A DNA stretch of 64,000 nucleotides from Ditylenchus dipsaci (Eukaryota > Nematoda > Chromadorea > Rhabditida > Anguinidae): assembly GCA_004194705.1 (NCBI GenBank), contig SADC01000313.1, positions 85,535-149,534 of the forward strand, written 5' to 3'. Every line of letters begins with the position of its first letter. Within the stretch, counting starts at the first letter, position 1. The notes beneath the pieces are model-generated. The model ran no database searches. It had not been told where the DNA came from and saw only the letters and a program-made list of their open reading frames with translations. Below are positions 33,301 through 42,905 of the stretch, piece by piece. Made by a program: the position numbers and the translations under genes.

Positions 33301-35826
33301 ATATTTTTCCGTAATTAAAATGTAATTTGCTTTAGTCGAAGCACCTCCGAGCAGCTTACGACGATATTGATGCTCGTGAACTTCTACGGTGTCTGCCATC
33401 TCTGGCATTTCTTCCAGAAAAAGATGTGGCTACATGCTTTGATGAAATAAAGGAAGCTTTGCAAATTACGCCCGCGTTTCAAGAACTGATCCTTGAAGGC
33501 AATCTGCTAGGTAATTACTTGAAATTCAAAATTGTCTCTTTATTGGTTTGTAATAATCTTTTCTAGACTACTTGCAGTACTTTGAAAAGACATACATCCG
33601 GCGCCGTGTTCGTGGAATACCAGCCGATGGCCTATTCCGATTAAACTATGGAATTGCAATGCTGCTGCGATAAATGGATTACCGAGAACCAATAATCACG
33701 TAGAGGGATGGCATAAGGGTTCAATGAACGCTTTCAAAAGTCGCACATGAATCTAAGCCAGTTTATTGTTCGTCTGAAGGCCGAAGAAGAAAAGACGCGT
33801 GAACTGGTAGTTCGGTTTATTCGACTTTATTTTAGTAATCAGAAGCTGAATTTTTAATTTTTTATTTCTAGGGCCAGAGTGAATCCAGCAGAAGCTCTTC
33901 GTCAGCCACGTCGACCAGAATATGAGATGCGTGAGGCCAACATAAGGCTTTTGGTTTGTGGTTATCAGTCGGGTCGAAGAAGGGATTTCTTGAAAGCTGT
34001 CCAACATCACCTTGTCAAGTTTCCGTTTGTGCGACAGGAAGAAGATGGAGCGATGAAGAAGTTGAAGGCAATCTTTAAATTGTTATTATTGGTGTGTTAC
34101 TTTCATTGAGTTGTTTACTTGTTTAGTCTTGGGAATAAAAATGAGTTATTCGGTATTTTAATCCAATACTAATTGTCTTTGAGAAAGGATATCGGCCTTA
34201 CTTTATTTAAATCAAATTTCGATGACAATATAAACTCAGCGGGACCAAGTCTGCCCCAATCTGAGTAAACAAACATACTTTTGAATCATTATAACTATTC
34301 TTTCTTCACCCAATAAAAAGTAATCTCGTTCTGGATCAATCTCAGGCCGAGGAACCATCTCAATTCAGATTGAGATTTTTTGAAAAACAATGAGGCGGGC
34401 GCAAATGAGTGGGCGCAAATGAGTGGGCGCAAATGAGTGGGCGCAAATGAGTGGGCGCAAATGAGTTAGGCGCAAATGAGTACGAACCTAAAAAGTGTCT
34501 GACCCAAGGTGGGAACGAACTTTTGGGGTGCCTGTTTGTCGAGGTTCGACTTATAGTAAATATGAAAATTTTTTAATTTCATTACTATGATATACTATTG
34601 ACCATGACTAACCGGCAAATTAGCTAGGAGCTCGACAATTTACCATGATCTACTAGTGACCTTTATAAAGTGGTGGAGCGTATTTGTTATAAGCAGGGGT
34701 GCCATATGCATACTTGCACGGGCGCCGGCGCCGGTGTGCGCCCGGAAAATTTTGAAAAAATTAGGGCGCCGGCGCCAGCGCCCGGCGCCGATTTCGAAAA
34801 TTGCGGCGCCGATTTCCGGCGCCATTTTTTTCAAAGACCGGCGCCCTGGCCCGTCGCCGATTTTTTTGGCCGTGCAAGTATGGCCATATGTAGGGTTGTC
34901 GGCCGGTCGAAATTTTTGACCGGTCGAGTCGATGGAAGGTCGAAAGTCGAAAATTTCGACCGGTCGGGTTGAGTCGAAGGTCGAAATTTTCGACTGGTCG
35001 AGTCGAAGGTCAAAATTTTTGATCGGTCGAGTCAAAATTCGAGCAAATCTACGTAACAGCACAGCAAATTTTTATTGAAAAGAACTTCAAACAAAAACAT
35101 CATATTACTTCCTCCAACAAAATATCAATAATTTGATCTGGCTCGCTTTGTTTTGTTTCTCTCGCCTTCTTCAAGATTTCATTCGCCAGATAAGCTTTTA
35201 TATGAGCAGGTTAGCCGCCGTTTGGTTTGCCAACCGAGATCTGAGCGAGTTAGCGAGCAGAAGACGGGCCTTGAAGAAACATCTTTCCGGCGCCACGCTC
35301 GAAGCCACGCTACTGAAAACATTGTTAGCTCAGCTGAAAGAATAACACAGGATACAGTCGGTTAAAACTCGTAGGTCTAATCGAACGCGAACATTCAAAA
35401 ATCAGCAAAAGGAAAAATGCAACCGCAATTTGCAAAAATAAAATGGAAATGAGAAAATTCGTGCAGGTTATGTACTCCGCAAATTCATTCGTCGTGAGAC
35501 CAAATGCAATTGAAACAAAAATTGTTTTCGATGGAAGGTCGAAAGTCGAAATTTTCGACCGGTCGGGTCAAGTCGAAGGTCGAAGGTCGAACTAGGATAC
35601 CAGTGCAAAATACGTTAAGCATCTCATCCAGTAGGACCACAGCATAGCTGTGAGCGGTAGGTAGAGCTCGTTCTCCTCCAATCACTCGATTAGTTATGTC
35701 GTCCCATACTTCACTACAGTCCTGCTTAATTTCAATTGCTTCATCCTCATTAAGAGGAACCCAGGGGTCTTCATAGCTTTTTACTCGACAAATACAACAT
35801 AATAACGCTAATTTGATTAACCACAT
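30357..35826 (-). CDS. Two-domain trypsin-like (S1) gene, second domain degenerate
   Basis: Exon A (35,826-35,601) has a signal peptide (MWLIKLALLCCICRV), then NRVIGGERA, the S1 activation site, and FCTG before a GT donor. Exon B (from 31,675) has AGGTCHSD and TYDLALIML with the catalytic Asp. The next exon (about 31,305 down) has VLGWGSQ, then NGDSGGPV with the catalytic Ser. A 1-nt change in an A-run near 31,090 is needed to read on. A second S1-like unit follows: CGAFFFSNDHLVSSRSC aligns residue for residue with the His57 segment but has Ser for His. It keeps NDVIYLQL (Asp) and ends before any GDSGG (stop 30,357). The exon with His57 of domain one was not found. Exon A ends in phase 1 and exon B begins in phase 0, so an exon between them is expected. 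The 3.9-kb intron there is filled with mobile DNA. Likely secreted; activity doubtful. Confidence 0.72.
31868..31978. repeat. Small foldback nested in the MITE
   Basis: GGACACTTTGCTATAGACAG and its inverse enclose AACATAGCGAAC words around a TTACCG centre; arms about 50 bp. Confidence 0.75.
32198..34487 (+). mobile_element. MULE transposon with array TIRs and 10-11 bp TSD
   Basis: The ends are GTTCGTACTCATTTGCGCC and its perfect inverse. Behind the tip each TIR is an array of ACTCATTTGCGCCC units (about six at the left, about six at the right). CTTAAAAAGTG at the left (32,187-32,197) and CTAAAAAGTG at the right (34,488-34,497) are the TSD, differing by one T. It contains a nearly full transposase, so it is a candidate autonomous copy. 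Confidence 0.85.
32355..34108 (+). CDS. MULE transposase with N-terminal FLYWCH-like finger
   Basis: The N-terminal part LIVNSYEYRKGRV..KWNCKNK (32,360-32,440) looks like a FLYWCH zinc-finger start. Then RIKSAAIANFGSY and GLQDRVLRKKKPVG. The catalytic core has RWALDGTFFCAPKNF with the first Asp (GAT at 32,955), LYTVNVFTGE, VYALLPDKSIATYATSFEK, then VFEDFAASFCLFHLSKNAF. After introns come LRAAYDDIDARELLRCLPSL and LQYFEKTYIRR, then PRTNNHVEGWHKGFNERF with the third acidic residue (GAG at 33,703), the typical MULE end motif. The tail is MREANIRLLVCGYQ and the stop is at 34,107-34,109. Short introns interrupt it (about 32,824-32,868, 33,302-33,335, 33,511-33,566 and 33,808-33,870). One or two 1-nt shifts are needed (for example near 33,640). 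Confidence 0.8.
34690..34900. mobile_element. Foldback with GGCGCC-rich core
   Basis: GCCATATGCATACTTGCACG at the left pairs with CGTGCAAGTATGGCCATAT at the right. The core is a GGCGCCGGCGCC hexamer array. The left tip CAGGG resembles hAT ends. A relative of the GGCGCC/GGCACC elements at 38,466, 42,717 and 60,413. Confidence 0.6.
34898..35600. repeat. CGACCGGTCGA array and unique insert in the trypsin intron
   Basis: Units like TCGAAAATTTCGACCGGTCG fill 34,905-35,045 and reappear at 35,528-35,595, right up to the exon A donor. Between them (35,046-35,527) is non-repeat sequence with a basic, Leu/Ala-rich plus-strand frame (35,133-35,345) of unknown meaning. The missing His57 exon was looked for here and not found. 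Confidence 0.5.
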
Positions 35827-36054
35827 TTCAAAATCAAAAATTGTAGATACAGTTTAATAATAGTTGAAGCCACCAAGAAAAAATGGAAATGTGAAGTAGA
35901 TGTGAAACAAATGGTCTTTTTGTATTTTGTTAGCTGATTTTATTATCGCTCAGATAGCAAGTGAATAATTTTAGCTTATTAAAAACCTTTCGTGGAATGT
36001 GATAGGAAAAACAGATAAAATCTTTATTTCCAATCAAAATATATGCAGACAGAA

Positions 36055-36385
36055 ATAGAAGTTAAAGGGACATGCTCGTCGCCGATGGGAATATTTCGAA
36101 ATACGGGTACCAGCAAAAATCAAACGAGAACTAATTTGACGCAATTTTGGAAAAGTCGACGAAAAACTACAGCTCCAGTGGGAATCGAACCGACGACCGA
36201 TATTCACAGTCCGCCGCCGCTTTACCACTGGGCCACCGATGCCAGTAAACAATATAAGTGTTTTAATTAATTATTCCGCGCAGGATACTCAACTAAAATT
36301 TATTTTAAATAATTATTTTTTGAATTGACATGGTACCCGCCTTTTGAAATATTCCCATCGGCGGCGAGCATGCCCCTTTGAGCAC
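36055..36385. mobile_element. Foldback with tRNA-like unit (His-GTG-like)
   Basis: The arms AAAGGGACATGCTCGTCGCC and GGCGGCGAGCATGCCCCTTT enclose the element, with GATGGGAATATTTCGAAA / TTTTGAAATATTCCCATC inside. Weaker relatives lie at 51,335-51,580. Confidence 0.65.
36172..36246 (-). ncRNA. tRNA-like sequence, minus strand
   Basis: On the minus strand: GGCATCGGTGGCCCAGTGGT (A-box-like), an anticodon-loop-like CTGTGAA, and GGTTCGATTCC, a good B box. The anticodon stem does not pair and the T stem has a mismatch. It is part of the foldback around it. A working tRNA-His is unlikely. Confidence 0.45.
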
Positions 36386-36388
36386 AGA

Positions 36389-36580
36389 TCACAAAGTACC
36401 ACCAGTTTTTGCTTTCAATAATAAAGATGAACCGTAACTCACAGAATTGACAATGCTTAAGGATAAGCTTTGTTTATTTGTTCCAAAGCTGATTTCAAAA
36501 GGTGTAAATTGACATTCGACTCCGTTGTCACAATACCATTGAAACTCGAATTTAGATGGAGCTCCTGATGCCGAAAATTG
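36389..36580 (-). CDS. Exon resembling a REJ/polycystin-type domain
   Basis: On the minus strand an exon opens after TTTTCAG at 36,580. It reads SGAPSKFEFQWYCDNGVEC, then SLSLSIVNSVSYGSSLLLKA, and reaches a stop at 36,389. A strong internal donor (GTGAGT at 36,442) could end it after 46 codons instead. The pattern F-x-W-x-C..C followed by L-x-I-x(4)-Y-G is like REJ domains of polycystin-1 and LOV-1 proteins. It has no Met, and no neighbouring exon was found, so this is either a lone exon or a captured piece. Confidence 0.4.
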   Translation of the reverse strand, partial: QFSASGAPSKFEFQWYCDNGVECQFTPFEISFGTNKQSLSLSIVNSVSYGSSLLLKAKTGGTL

Positions 36581-36699
36581 CTGAAAATAAATTTTTTAGG
36601 GACATTCATATAAAGTATATGCTTATAACTGACATACACTTCTATTTTTCAAAATCGGAAAATTATGAATCAAAAATGACCTCAAAGGGGGAAGGGGAT

Positions 36700-37570
36700 C
36701 CCACCTTTGCGGGACAAGAAAAAAGAGGCTTCCGTGGCGCAGTGCGTGACACGGCGTGATGTGCAGTTCTTGTGCAGTCCAAATGTGCAGTTCTCATCGA
36801 GAAAGTGGACGATTTAGCAAAAAAAAATTCCCGGTATTTCAAGGGGTTTTGGCCTGCAACTCAGTCATGATCATTCTTAAACCCTGTGCTGATGGTCTTG
36901 TTGGATAGCCAAGAGACTCAAGATCATTTTGACACCAAACTTGTAAATAAAACATGAAAAAATGGGTAAAAAATAGGGTATGCACCCAGGCGGATTTGAA
37001 CCTATGAACTAGACAATGCGTATATAAAAGTACGTCCTCCCTTTAAATTAGGGAAATTGAATTCGAAGCAGACTTTTTAGACAAGAAGTATCCATAGAAA
37101 TTATAACAAACAATCTTATGAATATGTGCATAAAATTGAGCATATTTTTGTCAATGGTATTGAAAAATGAAAAATAATTTTGAATTTTCATTAAAACAGA
37201 ACGCCAAGCCCGATTTGGTCATTTGACGTGTTTGACACGCCGTGGTAAGGGTTTGCGTTTTTCGGCTCAAGATGGTGTGCAGGTTTGATTCCACGTAGTG
37301 GCACGCGTAAAAGCTAAGTGCCCGCCCCTCCAAAGAGTATTTTTCTCTAAGCCTACTATTTTGGGTTCCCTTGATTTTTTTTAAAGTTTCTTTTTGCAAT
37401 GTGTAGCACACTAAGTCAGGCTTAGTCTTAGTCTTAGGCTTACTCGACCCGGTTTATACGATATACGAGGTTTGGTCTCATAAAAATTGTCTTTGAATCG
37501 CATACAGTAAAGCTTAGGATTTTTTGAAAGTGCTGGTGAAACCGAGTAGCGCCGACCTTTATTATACTGT
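36700..37570. other. Remnants of tRNA-like foldbacks
   Basis: GGCTTCCGTGGCGCAGTGCGT at 36,727 (A-box-like), an inverse B-box-like GGATTTGAACCTATGAACT near 36,990, and TGCAGGTTTGATTCCACGTA near 37,275. A TTAGTCTTAGG patch near 37,415 repeats the one near 29,230. No gene. Confidence 0.5.
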
Positions 37571-37613
37571 GGTTAGCTATGTCAAAATTCAATTGTGATA
37601 CAAACCTTTTTCA

Positions 37614-38395
37614 TCAATTGCACAAGCTCCTGGCAAAAGTCTTTAGTAGGAGATGCCACTGTGCTAATTCGGAGCAGTCTGAACTTTTCACGTCCGAATC
37701 GCTTTCTTCTAACTGTTTGAACATGAAATTTATAATTTCAGTAACTGCCGGCAGTTTTAACTCGGGAGTCCATGTATTGTCTTCCAAAGAGATTTGTTCA
37801 CAATTGCCTGCAAGTATTATAACTTTTGGTTAAATTTCTACTGCGAAAAAAATTGTTATAGACATTCCTAAGATACCTAATATCTTAACAAGTGAGCCAA
37901 AAAACGCTAAAGTTTAATCACTAGCAAGGTATTTTGTAAATACTTTCTAGGATCAAAATAATTACCTTTTAATAAAATATGAAGCACATTAAGAGCACTA
38001 CCAATGAGAGTATCAGCAGTAGAATAGAAACACAATTTCCAGCTTTTAGCTATTGCTTGTCCCACTTGTGCAGTCAGTTGAGCGCCAGTGTCAAATGTGC
38101 CACGTAGCTCTGCGTCTTGCCAGACATGTTGGATCTGGGGCATGATTTGCAATGGAGGAGGTGAGATAAAAGAAAACAAATGAGAACGCAGAAACCTGCA
38201 TGCTGAAAGACTGGAAAATGAAATAGCCCAATTAAACTCTCCGTTTAAATAGGAAATGTGTTCTAGCCAAACATAAGGAGCATCACCAAAGTCTCTTTGA
38301 ATACATTGATAGATTTGGCGGTTTACTAAGCTGAGCCTTTGAAGTTCATGGCGAGCAAAGAATGCAAGAACTGACCGGAAATTGTCTGCATTCAT
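37614..38395 (-). CDS. F-box-like protein of a nematode family, 2 exons, intact
   Basis: Exon 1 (38,395-37,966) starts MNADNFRSVLAFFARHELQR and continues LSLVNRQIYQCIQRDF, the helix pattern of nematode F-box-like proteins. It has CRFLRSHLFSFISPPPL in the middle. The GTAATT donor and TTGCAG acceptor join it in phase 1 to exon 2 (37,807-37,614), which reads NCEQISLEDNTWTPELKLPA and ends FARSLCN. Total 207 codons with no frameshift. F-box proteins recruit targets to SCF ubiquitin ligases. The box is weak, so this role is an inference from the pattern. Confidence 0.65.
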
Positions 38396-38465
38396 CTAAA
38401 TTATAAAAATATAGTAGATTATGGATAAATTAATGCCCGCTTATGTCGTTCACATCTGTCAAAAG

Positions 38466-38709
38466 CAGTGTTGTCAATCTCAGAATTCGGCACCGGCTCA
38501 CGGCACCGACCTCAGAAATTTTGGCACCGGCGCCGGCTCACGGCACCGGTCCAGTGCCATGAGCTGCCTGGTGGCGGTACAGCACCGATGTAATTTAGAA
38601 TTTCGGCACCGGCACTGATTGACGGCGCCGACCCGAAAAAAGCTGACACCGGCGCCGGCTCATGGCATTGACCCCAAAAATTTTGGCACCGGTGCCACTA
38701 ACAACACTG
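38466..38709. mobile_element. hAT-like element with GGCACC array (CAGTGTTGT tips)
   Basis: Tips CAGTGTTGT and ACAACACTG; interior of GGCACCGGCGCCGGCTCACG-type repeats. Flanks GTCAAAAG and GGTCCAAG match only in part, so the TSD has decayed. Same family as 60,413-60,794. Confidence 0.65.
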
Positions 38710-38804
38710 GGTCCAAGAATATTTTACTAATGATGATTTGTATGTCTTATTTAATGAATTGGAAGAATTCTGATTTAGCCGGGCGTTTTTAGACAATTCT
38801 GAAC

Positions 38805-39095
38805 TGTTCTAGGCACGAGTTCCTTATACGACATCCTGCCAAAGTTGATTTTGACCTCTTATTCGTGCTTTTCGGGTCGTAATTAGTCGAAAAAACATGT
38901 TTTTGGGACTGGGAGCTTGGTTCCCCAAGGCAAAAAGTCAATTTTTGGTCAAAAAATTTCTTCTCGAAAAAATCCTTCCCAAAAATTCCAATCCCAAAAA
39001 CACGTTTTTAGACTAATTATGACCTGAAAAGCACAAATAAGTGGTCAAAATCTTCTTTTAGCAGGATGTCGTATAAGAAACTTTAGCCCTTTTCG
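38805..39095. repeat. Foldback (CTTATACGACATCCTGCC arms)
   Basis: TTCCTTATACGACATCCTGC at the left and GCAGGATGTCGTATAAGAAA at the right. The arms continue with GTCATAATTAGTC-type words and meet around GGGACTGGGAGCTTGGTTCC. Confidence 0.75.
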
Positions 39096-39214
39096 ATATT
39101 AAAAAGCGCTCAGACCAATAAATCCGATATAAAATGTTTGAATCGCCGGGAACCACATGTGCCACCACAAGTAGTGCCTCTTGATACATCGAAATATGTT
39201 TTTTTTAAAAGTAT

Positions 39215-39455
39215 ACCGTAAATCCTCTAATATAAGACCCCCCCCTAAATTCAAAAAACGTGTTTGTGGCATTGTGTTTTTGACCTACCATTGAAGATCG
39301 CTCTCGGCAAATTACCACCTATTTTGTAGCTCATCTCACTAGCTACAAGATGAGTGGTAACTTGTATAAGAGAATTCTTCAAAAAGCGGGTCGAAAATAC
39401 AATGCCAAGAACATGATTTTGAATCACAGGGGGTCTTATATTAGAGGATTTACGG
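39215..39455. mobile_element. MITE with ACCGTAAATCCTCTAATA ends (TAAGACCCC type)
   Basis: The 18-bp tip equals that of 15,641-15,797, but the following bases are TAAGACCCCCC. Arms of about 110 bp contain GTGTTTTTGACC / GGTCGAAAATAC words and meet near GCTCATCTCACTAGC. Confidence 0.8.
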
Positions 39456-39654
39456 TATCTTAATTTTCGTTTTACCTTTTTCTCTTCAATTTTCTGAACT
39501 TTTTTTTAAATCAATAAAATTCTGGTTTCTAACAAAATATTGTTTAGTGCAATATTTTCGGAGAATTTAAATCAAAAAGGTAAAATTTGAATCAATTAAA
39601 AGAATAATTCGATTCATACTTTCACCTTTTTGATTAAAATTTAAATTGTCCTCG

Positions 39655-40215
39655 CCAATTCGGTTGTCCCAGCCAATTCAAAAATTTTTCCTAATCATTG
39701 AACTTCTGTACGGATTTTTCAACTTGGTTTCTAACAAAACTGTACCTAAAATTAAATTTTAGGCGTTGTTTTATTAAAAACTAAGCTGAAAAATCCGTAT
39801 AGAAGTTCAATGATGAGGGAAATTTTTTGAACTGGTGGGGACAATCCAGAACGCGTGGCTATGGCGCTTTAAAACTATTAAGGCATCACAAAGTGAAGAA
39901 ACAACAAAAAAAATATGAAAAATTCAAACAAGTTGCACTAAACGATATTCTGTTTGAAATTAGAGTCACAGGGCTACATGATGATCGGGTTAGACTGCCA
40001 CCCTGTGTTTTTTATTTCATTTTTCATATTTTATGTCGTTTCTTCACTTTGTAATGCCTTTATAGTTTTAAAGCGCCATAGCCACGCGTTCTGGATTAAT
40101 AAAACAACGCCTAAAATTTAATTTTAGGTACAGTTTTGTTAGAAACCAAGTTTAAAAATTCGTATGTAAATCCAACGATTAAGAAAAAAATTTGAATTGG
40201 CGGGGACAACCGTTG
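39655..40215. repeat. Foldback of the GTACGGATTTTTCAACT family with nested foldback
   Basis: The outer arms GTCCCAGCCAATTCAAAAAT and inverse are duplicated: one complete foldback (39,665-39,850) is followed by a nested hairpin (CCAGAACGCGTGGCTATGGC at 39,847 and its inverse at 40,075-40,096), then another arm. No coding region. Confidence 0.65.
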
Positions 40216-40224
40216 TCATAGACG

Positions 40225-40530
40225 GCAAGGACCCTTTAAAGGGTAGCCATCTAAGTTTGAAAAAGTGGCCTCGGTGAGGCGGTGCGTAAAAATTTCTATT
40301 TTTGGCCCGAAGTGGTGTTGCAGGTTCGAAATGGGTAATTTGGGTTGCTGATTCCTAATCTAGTGCCAAAAAGTCTAATTACCCCTGGAACTGGCCTAAC
40401 AAGCCAAAATAAATAGCATGTCATCACGTAGTATCGAACCTGCAACACCATTTTGGGCCAAAAAATAGACATTTTTACGCATTGCGCCATGGAAGCCACT
40501 TTTACAAACCCAAATGGCCCACATTTTCAT
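40225..40530. mobile_element. Foldback with tRNA-like sequence in both arms, copy 2
   Basis: GGTGCGTAAAAATTTC and GCAGGTTCGAAATGG (B box at 40,323) in the left arm; inverse B box GTATCGAACC at 40,431-40,440 and GCATTGCGCCATGGAAGCC in the right arm. More diverged than copy 1 at 26,671. Confidence 0.65.
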
Positions 40531-40534
40531 GGAA

Positions 40535-41245
40535 ATATTCGACTGGATGAAAGAATGTCTCCTAGTAAAATAGCTCACATTTAGCCCAGGAATGGCGTCT
40601 AAAGTCATCAAATCTTTCGTCTTGAAAATTTCGGCTAGGAAAGATTCCTACATCCAGTCGAATATTTTAAATTAAAGTGACAGGGTCCGACACTTTTTAA
40701 AGGACCATGAAACTTGATAAGCACATCAATTTGCGGAATTCGAATTCGCGCGGGACCACCCTAATTTTGTCCATAATGTTTTTGAATTAATTTTTTGTGT
40801 GCATTGAAAATTTAATTCCATTTATGAGTGAATTTTTAACACGAACTCGTGTAAGTAGTTATAGTGCAGTGGAAGTGAGATAAGTCGTCCGATCTGGCAA
40901 TCTCGAGCAATGTTGGGCTCGACTAGTAAACGGTTCTATATTTTGAAAAAATTTTACATGCAAACAAAAAACAATTCTAAACATTATTGACAAAATTAGG
41001 GTGGTCCCGCGCGAATTCAAAATTTCCAAATTGCTGTGCTTATCAAGTTGCATGGTCCTTTAACCCACTTTTTTGAAATAAAAATTCGTAAGAATTCCGA
41101 CTTTGCCGGTCGTCTTTCCAAAATCTTTTTATTTTTCCACAAAGGCTGGCGACCCTCGATTAATCCTCGTATAGAGAAAAGTGTCACACCATAAGGCGGG
41201 AAAAAACTTGAGGGTTCGCCGTATAAATAGGTTTACTGTACTCAA
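40535..41245. repeat. Two further foldbacks and a decayed TA-MITE
   Basis: A foldback at 40,540-40,670 with AATATTCGACTGGATG arms; another at 40,703-41,060 (AAAGGACCATGAAACTTGAT and inverse, with GCGCGGGACCACCCTAATTT). The latter sits inside a decayed MITE (GGGTCCGACACTTTTT at 40,684, right half 41,060-41,240). Confidence 0.6.
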
Positions 41246-41600
41246 TAATAATATCGTATAAATCAGACAAATCTTATTTTTCATTAATTCGTTTTTATAA
41301 ATTCGTTTCAAATTAAATAAATTTATCATAATCTTTGGCAGAGCCAATAAATCAAATCTATTTTGTGATTTGTTATATTAAATTAGATAAAAATTGATTC
41401 TAAAAATCCTCCAAAAACTTTTGTATATTTTTATTAGAAGCAGTGAGTACAACGAAATCTCAATGTAAGACTGCTACGGTATAAGCCCACTTTGGGAGCA
41501 AATCGACCAATAAAAATTTGGCATGAATTTAGTTGGTTTGCGAAAAGGCTGAAATATGCCATAAAAAGCTGAAATGTGCCACAAAAAAACGTAAAGCTTT
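41246..41600. other. AT-rich stretch, no gene
   Basis: Nothing recognisable apart from GCTGAAATATGCCA words related to 8,398-8,648. Confidence 0.4.
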
Positions 41601-42080
41601 AGTGTGCTAAAATTTTAGGTAAAAATTTTAGCTAAAATTTTAAGTTAATTTTTAAGTGTTTTTCAGTAACGTGTGGCCAAGATTTCAGCTTTCCAACAAG
41701 CTATCAAAGTTCATGGTTATTCGAACGGCTTATATCGATTTAGTTTGCGAAAAAGATAAAATATACTTCGAAAAAGATATTCATGTCACAAAAAAAGCTG
41801 AAAAGTGACACAAACTTTTAACTTAATTCTGTCAAAAAAAATTTTTTTTTATTTTTTTCAGTCATGTGTTCCGCAGGATCTCATCTTTCCAACAAGCCAT
41901 CAAACTATTTTGAATTATTTCAAAAATGTAGAGATTTAGGGATGTGAACAAAATATTTTTTATTTTTGTGTTACTTCGTTCAAACCTTAAGTCTCTGCAT
42001 TTTCAAAACCATTCAATGAAGTTTGATGGCTTGTTAAAAAGCTGAGATCCTGGGTTACACACTACTGAAAATGTAAAAAA
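41600..42080. repeat. Foldback with GATCTCAGCTTTCCAACAAGC arms
   Basis: TTTCAGCTTTCCAACAAGCT at 41,683, TCTCATCTTTCCAACAAGCC at 41,880 and the inverse GGCTTGTTAAAAAGCTGAGA at 42,030. Same word family as 146-200, 12,440-12,680 and 44,380-44,580. Confidence 0.65.
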
Positions 42081-42105
42081 GCTAATTAAAAAACTTCGAT
42101 GTAAA

Positions 42106-42526
42106 GTCGACGCTCGCTATAAGGACAGCCCAAAAGTTCGTTCCCGCCTAGGGTCCGACACTTTTTTTACCCCGATTTTTTAATTTTTTTGTCAGTTCTT
42201 TTTTGACAGGCTGATCTCAAATATTGCAAGGATTACGATTTTGTCAATCATATTTCAGAAATTTAGAATTTTTTTCTTAAAAAAACAAAAACTCTATCTA
42301 AGGATAGGATTTTTCAAACATTCCTCTCCTTAAATCGAGTTTTTGCTTTTTTAAGAAAAAAATTAAGAATTTCTGAAAATGATTAGCAAAATCGTAATCC
42401 TTGCAATATTTTAGATCAGCCTATCAAAAAAGAACTGGCAAACAAATTGAAAAATCGGGGTAACAAAAGTGTCGGACCCTAGGCGGGAACGAACTTTTGG
42501 GCCGTCCTTATAACGAGCGTCGTCTG
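42106..42526. mobile_element. TA-flanked MITE (TCGACGCTCGCTATAAGGAC tip)
   Basis: Tips AGTCGACGCTCGCTATAAGG and its near inverse ending CGTCGTCTG, then TA. The module AAAGTTCGTTCCCGCCTAGG..GTCCGACACTTTTTT is shared with 29,676, 31,705 and 63,450. Foldback arms run to about 42,320. Confidence 0.8.
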
Positions 42527-42716
42527 TAGTTAGGTTTTAAGTTTCGTGGCATATTTCAGCTTTTTCGTGGTAAAAATCCGTACAAACCCATAAATAACCC
42601 CTCATAAATAACCTTCCTTAAATAACCCTTTTTGGGGGTTATTTATGGGGTATCTTTTAGGCTCAGGCTTCGGTAGACCAGTGCCCGTTAGGTCGTACTA
42701 AGGGGTTTATTCATGA

Positions 42717-42905
42717 CCAGTGTTGTTCCAGCGCCGGGATCGGCGCCGGCGCTGGCGCCGACCCTTTCTGAGAAAAGGCCCCAGCGCCGAGCGCCTCCCT
42801 TAAAAAATTTTGGCTCCGGCGCCAGCGCCGGCGCCGACCTCTTTTGAAAAAATGCCCCAGCGCCAGCGCCGGCGCTCATGGCAGCGCCGACGCCGGCGCC
42901 GGCTT
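42717..42905. repeat. GGCGCC-rich palindromic array
   Basis: Hexamer-like CGCCGGCGC units in both orientations. The left tip CAGTGTTGTTCC matches the hAT-like elements; a matching right tip is not seen, so it is a truncated or rearranged copy. A short relative lies at 43,719-43,735. Confidence 0.65.

Larger units (their letters stand above)
31705..34551. mobile_element. TA-flanked MITE in a trypsin intron, split by nested insertions
   Basis: The left tip after TA is CACTCGAACCTTGATAAACG; the right tip is the inverse of AGTCGAACCTCGACAAACAG. The shared inner modules GTTCGTTCCCGC.TGGGTCC and ACAGTCCGGTCCCAAATATC are present in both arms. The arm is interrupted by a small foldback (31,868-31,978) and by the MULE at 32,198-34,487. 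The left tip lies about 28 bp from the 3' splice site of exon B. Confidence 0.75.

Noticed and set aside
34640..35062. Minus-strand frame of 140 codons with repeated RPVENFDFRPS words
   Set aside because: Encoded by the CGACCGGTCGA array and the GGCGCC core.
37579..37833. Plus-strand frame of 84 codons
   Set aside because: Antisense shadow of exon 2 of the F-box-like gene, which has matching splice sites and phase.
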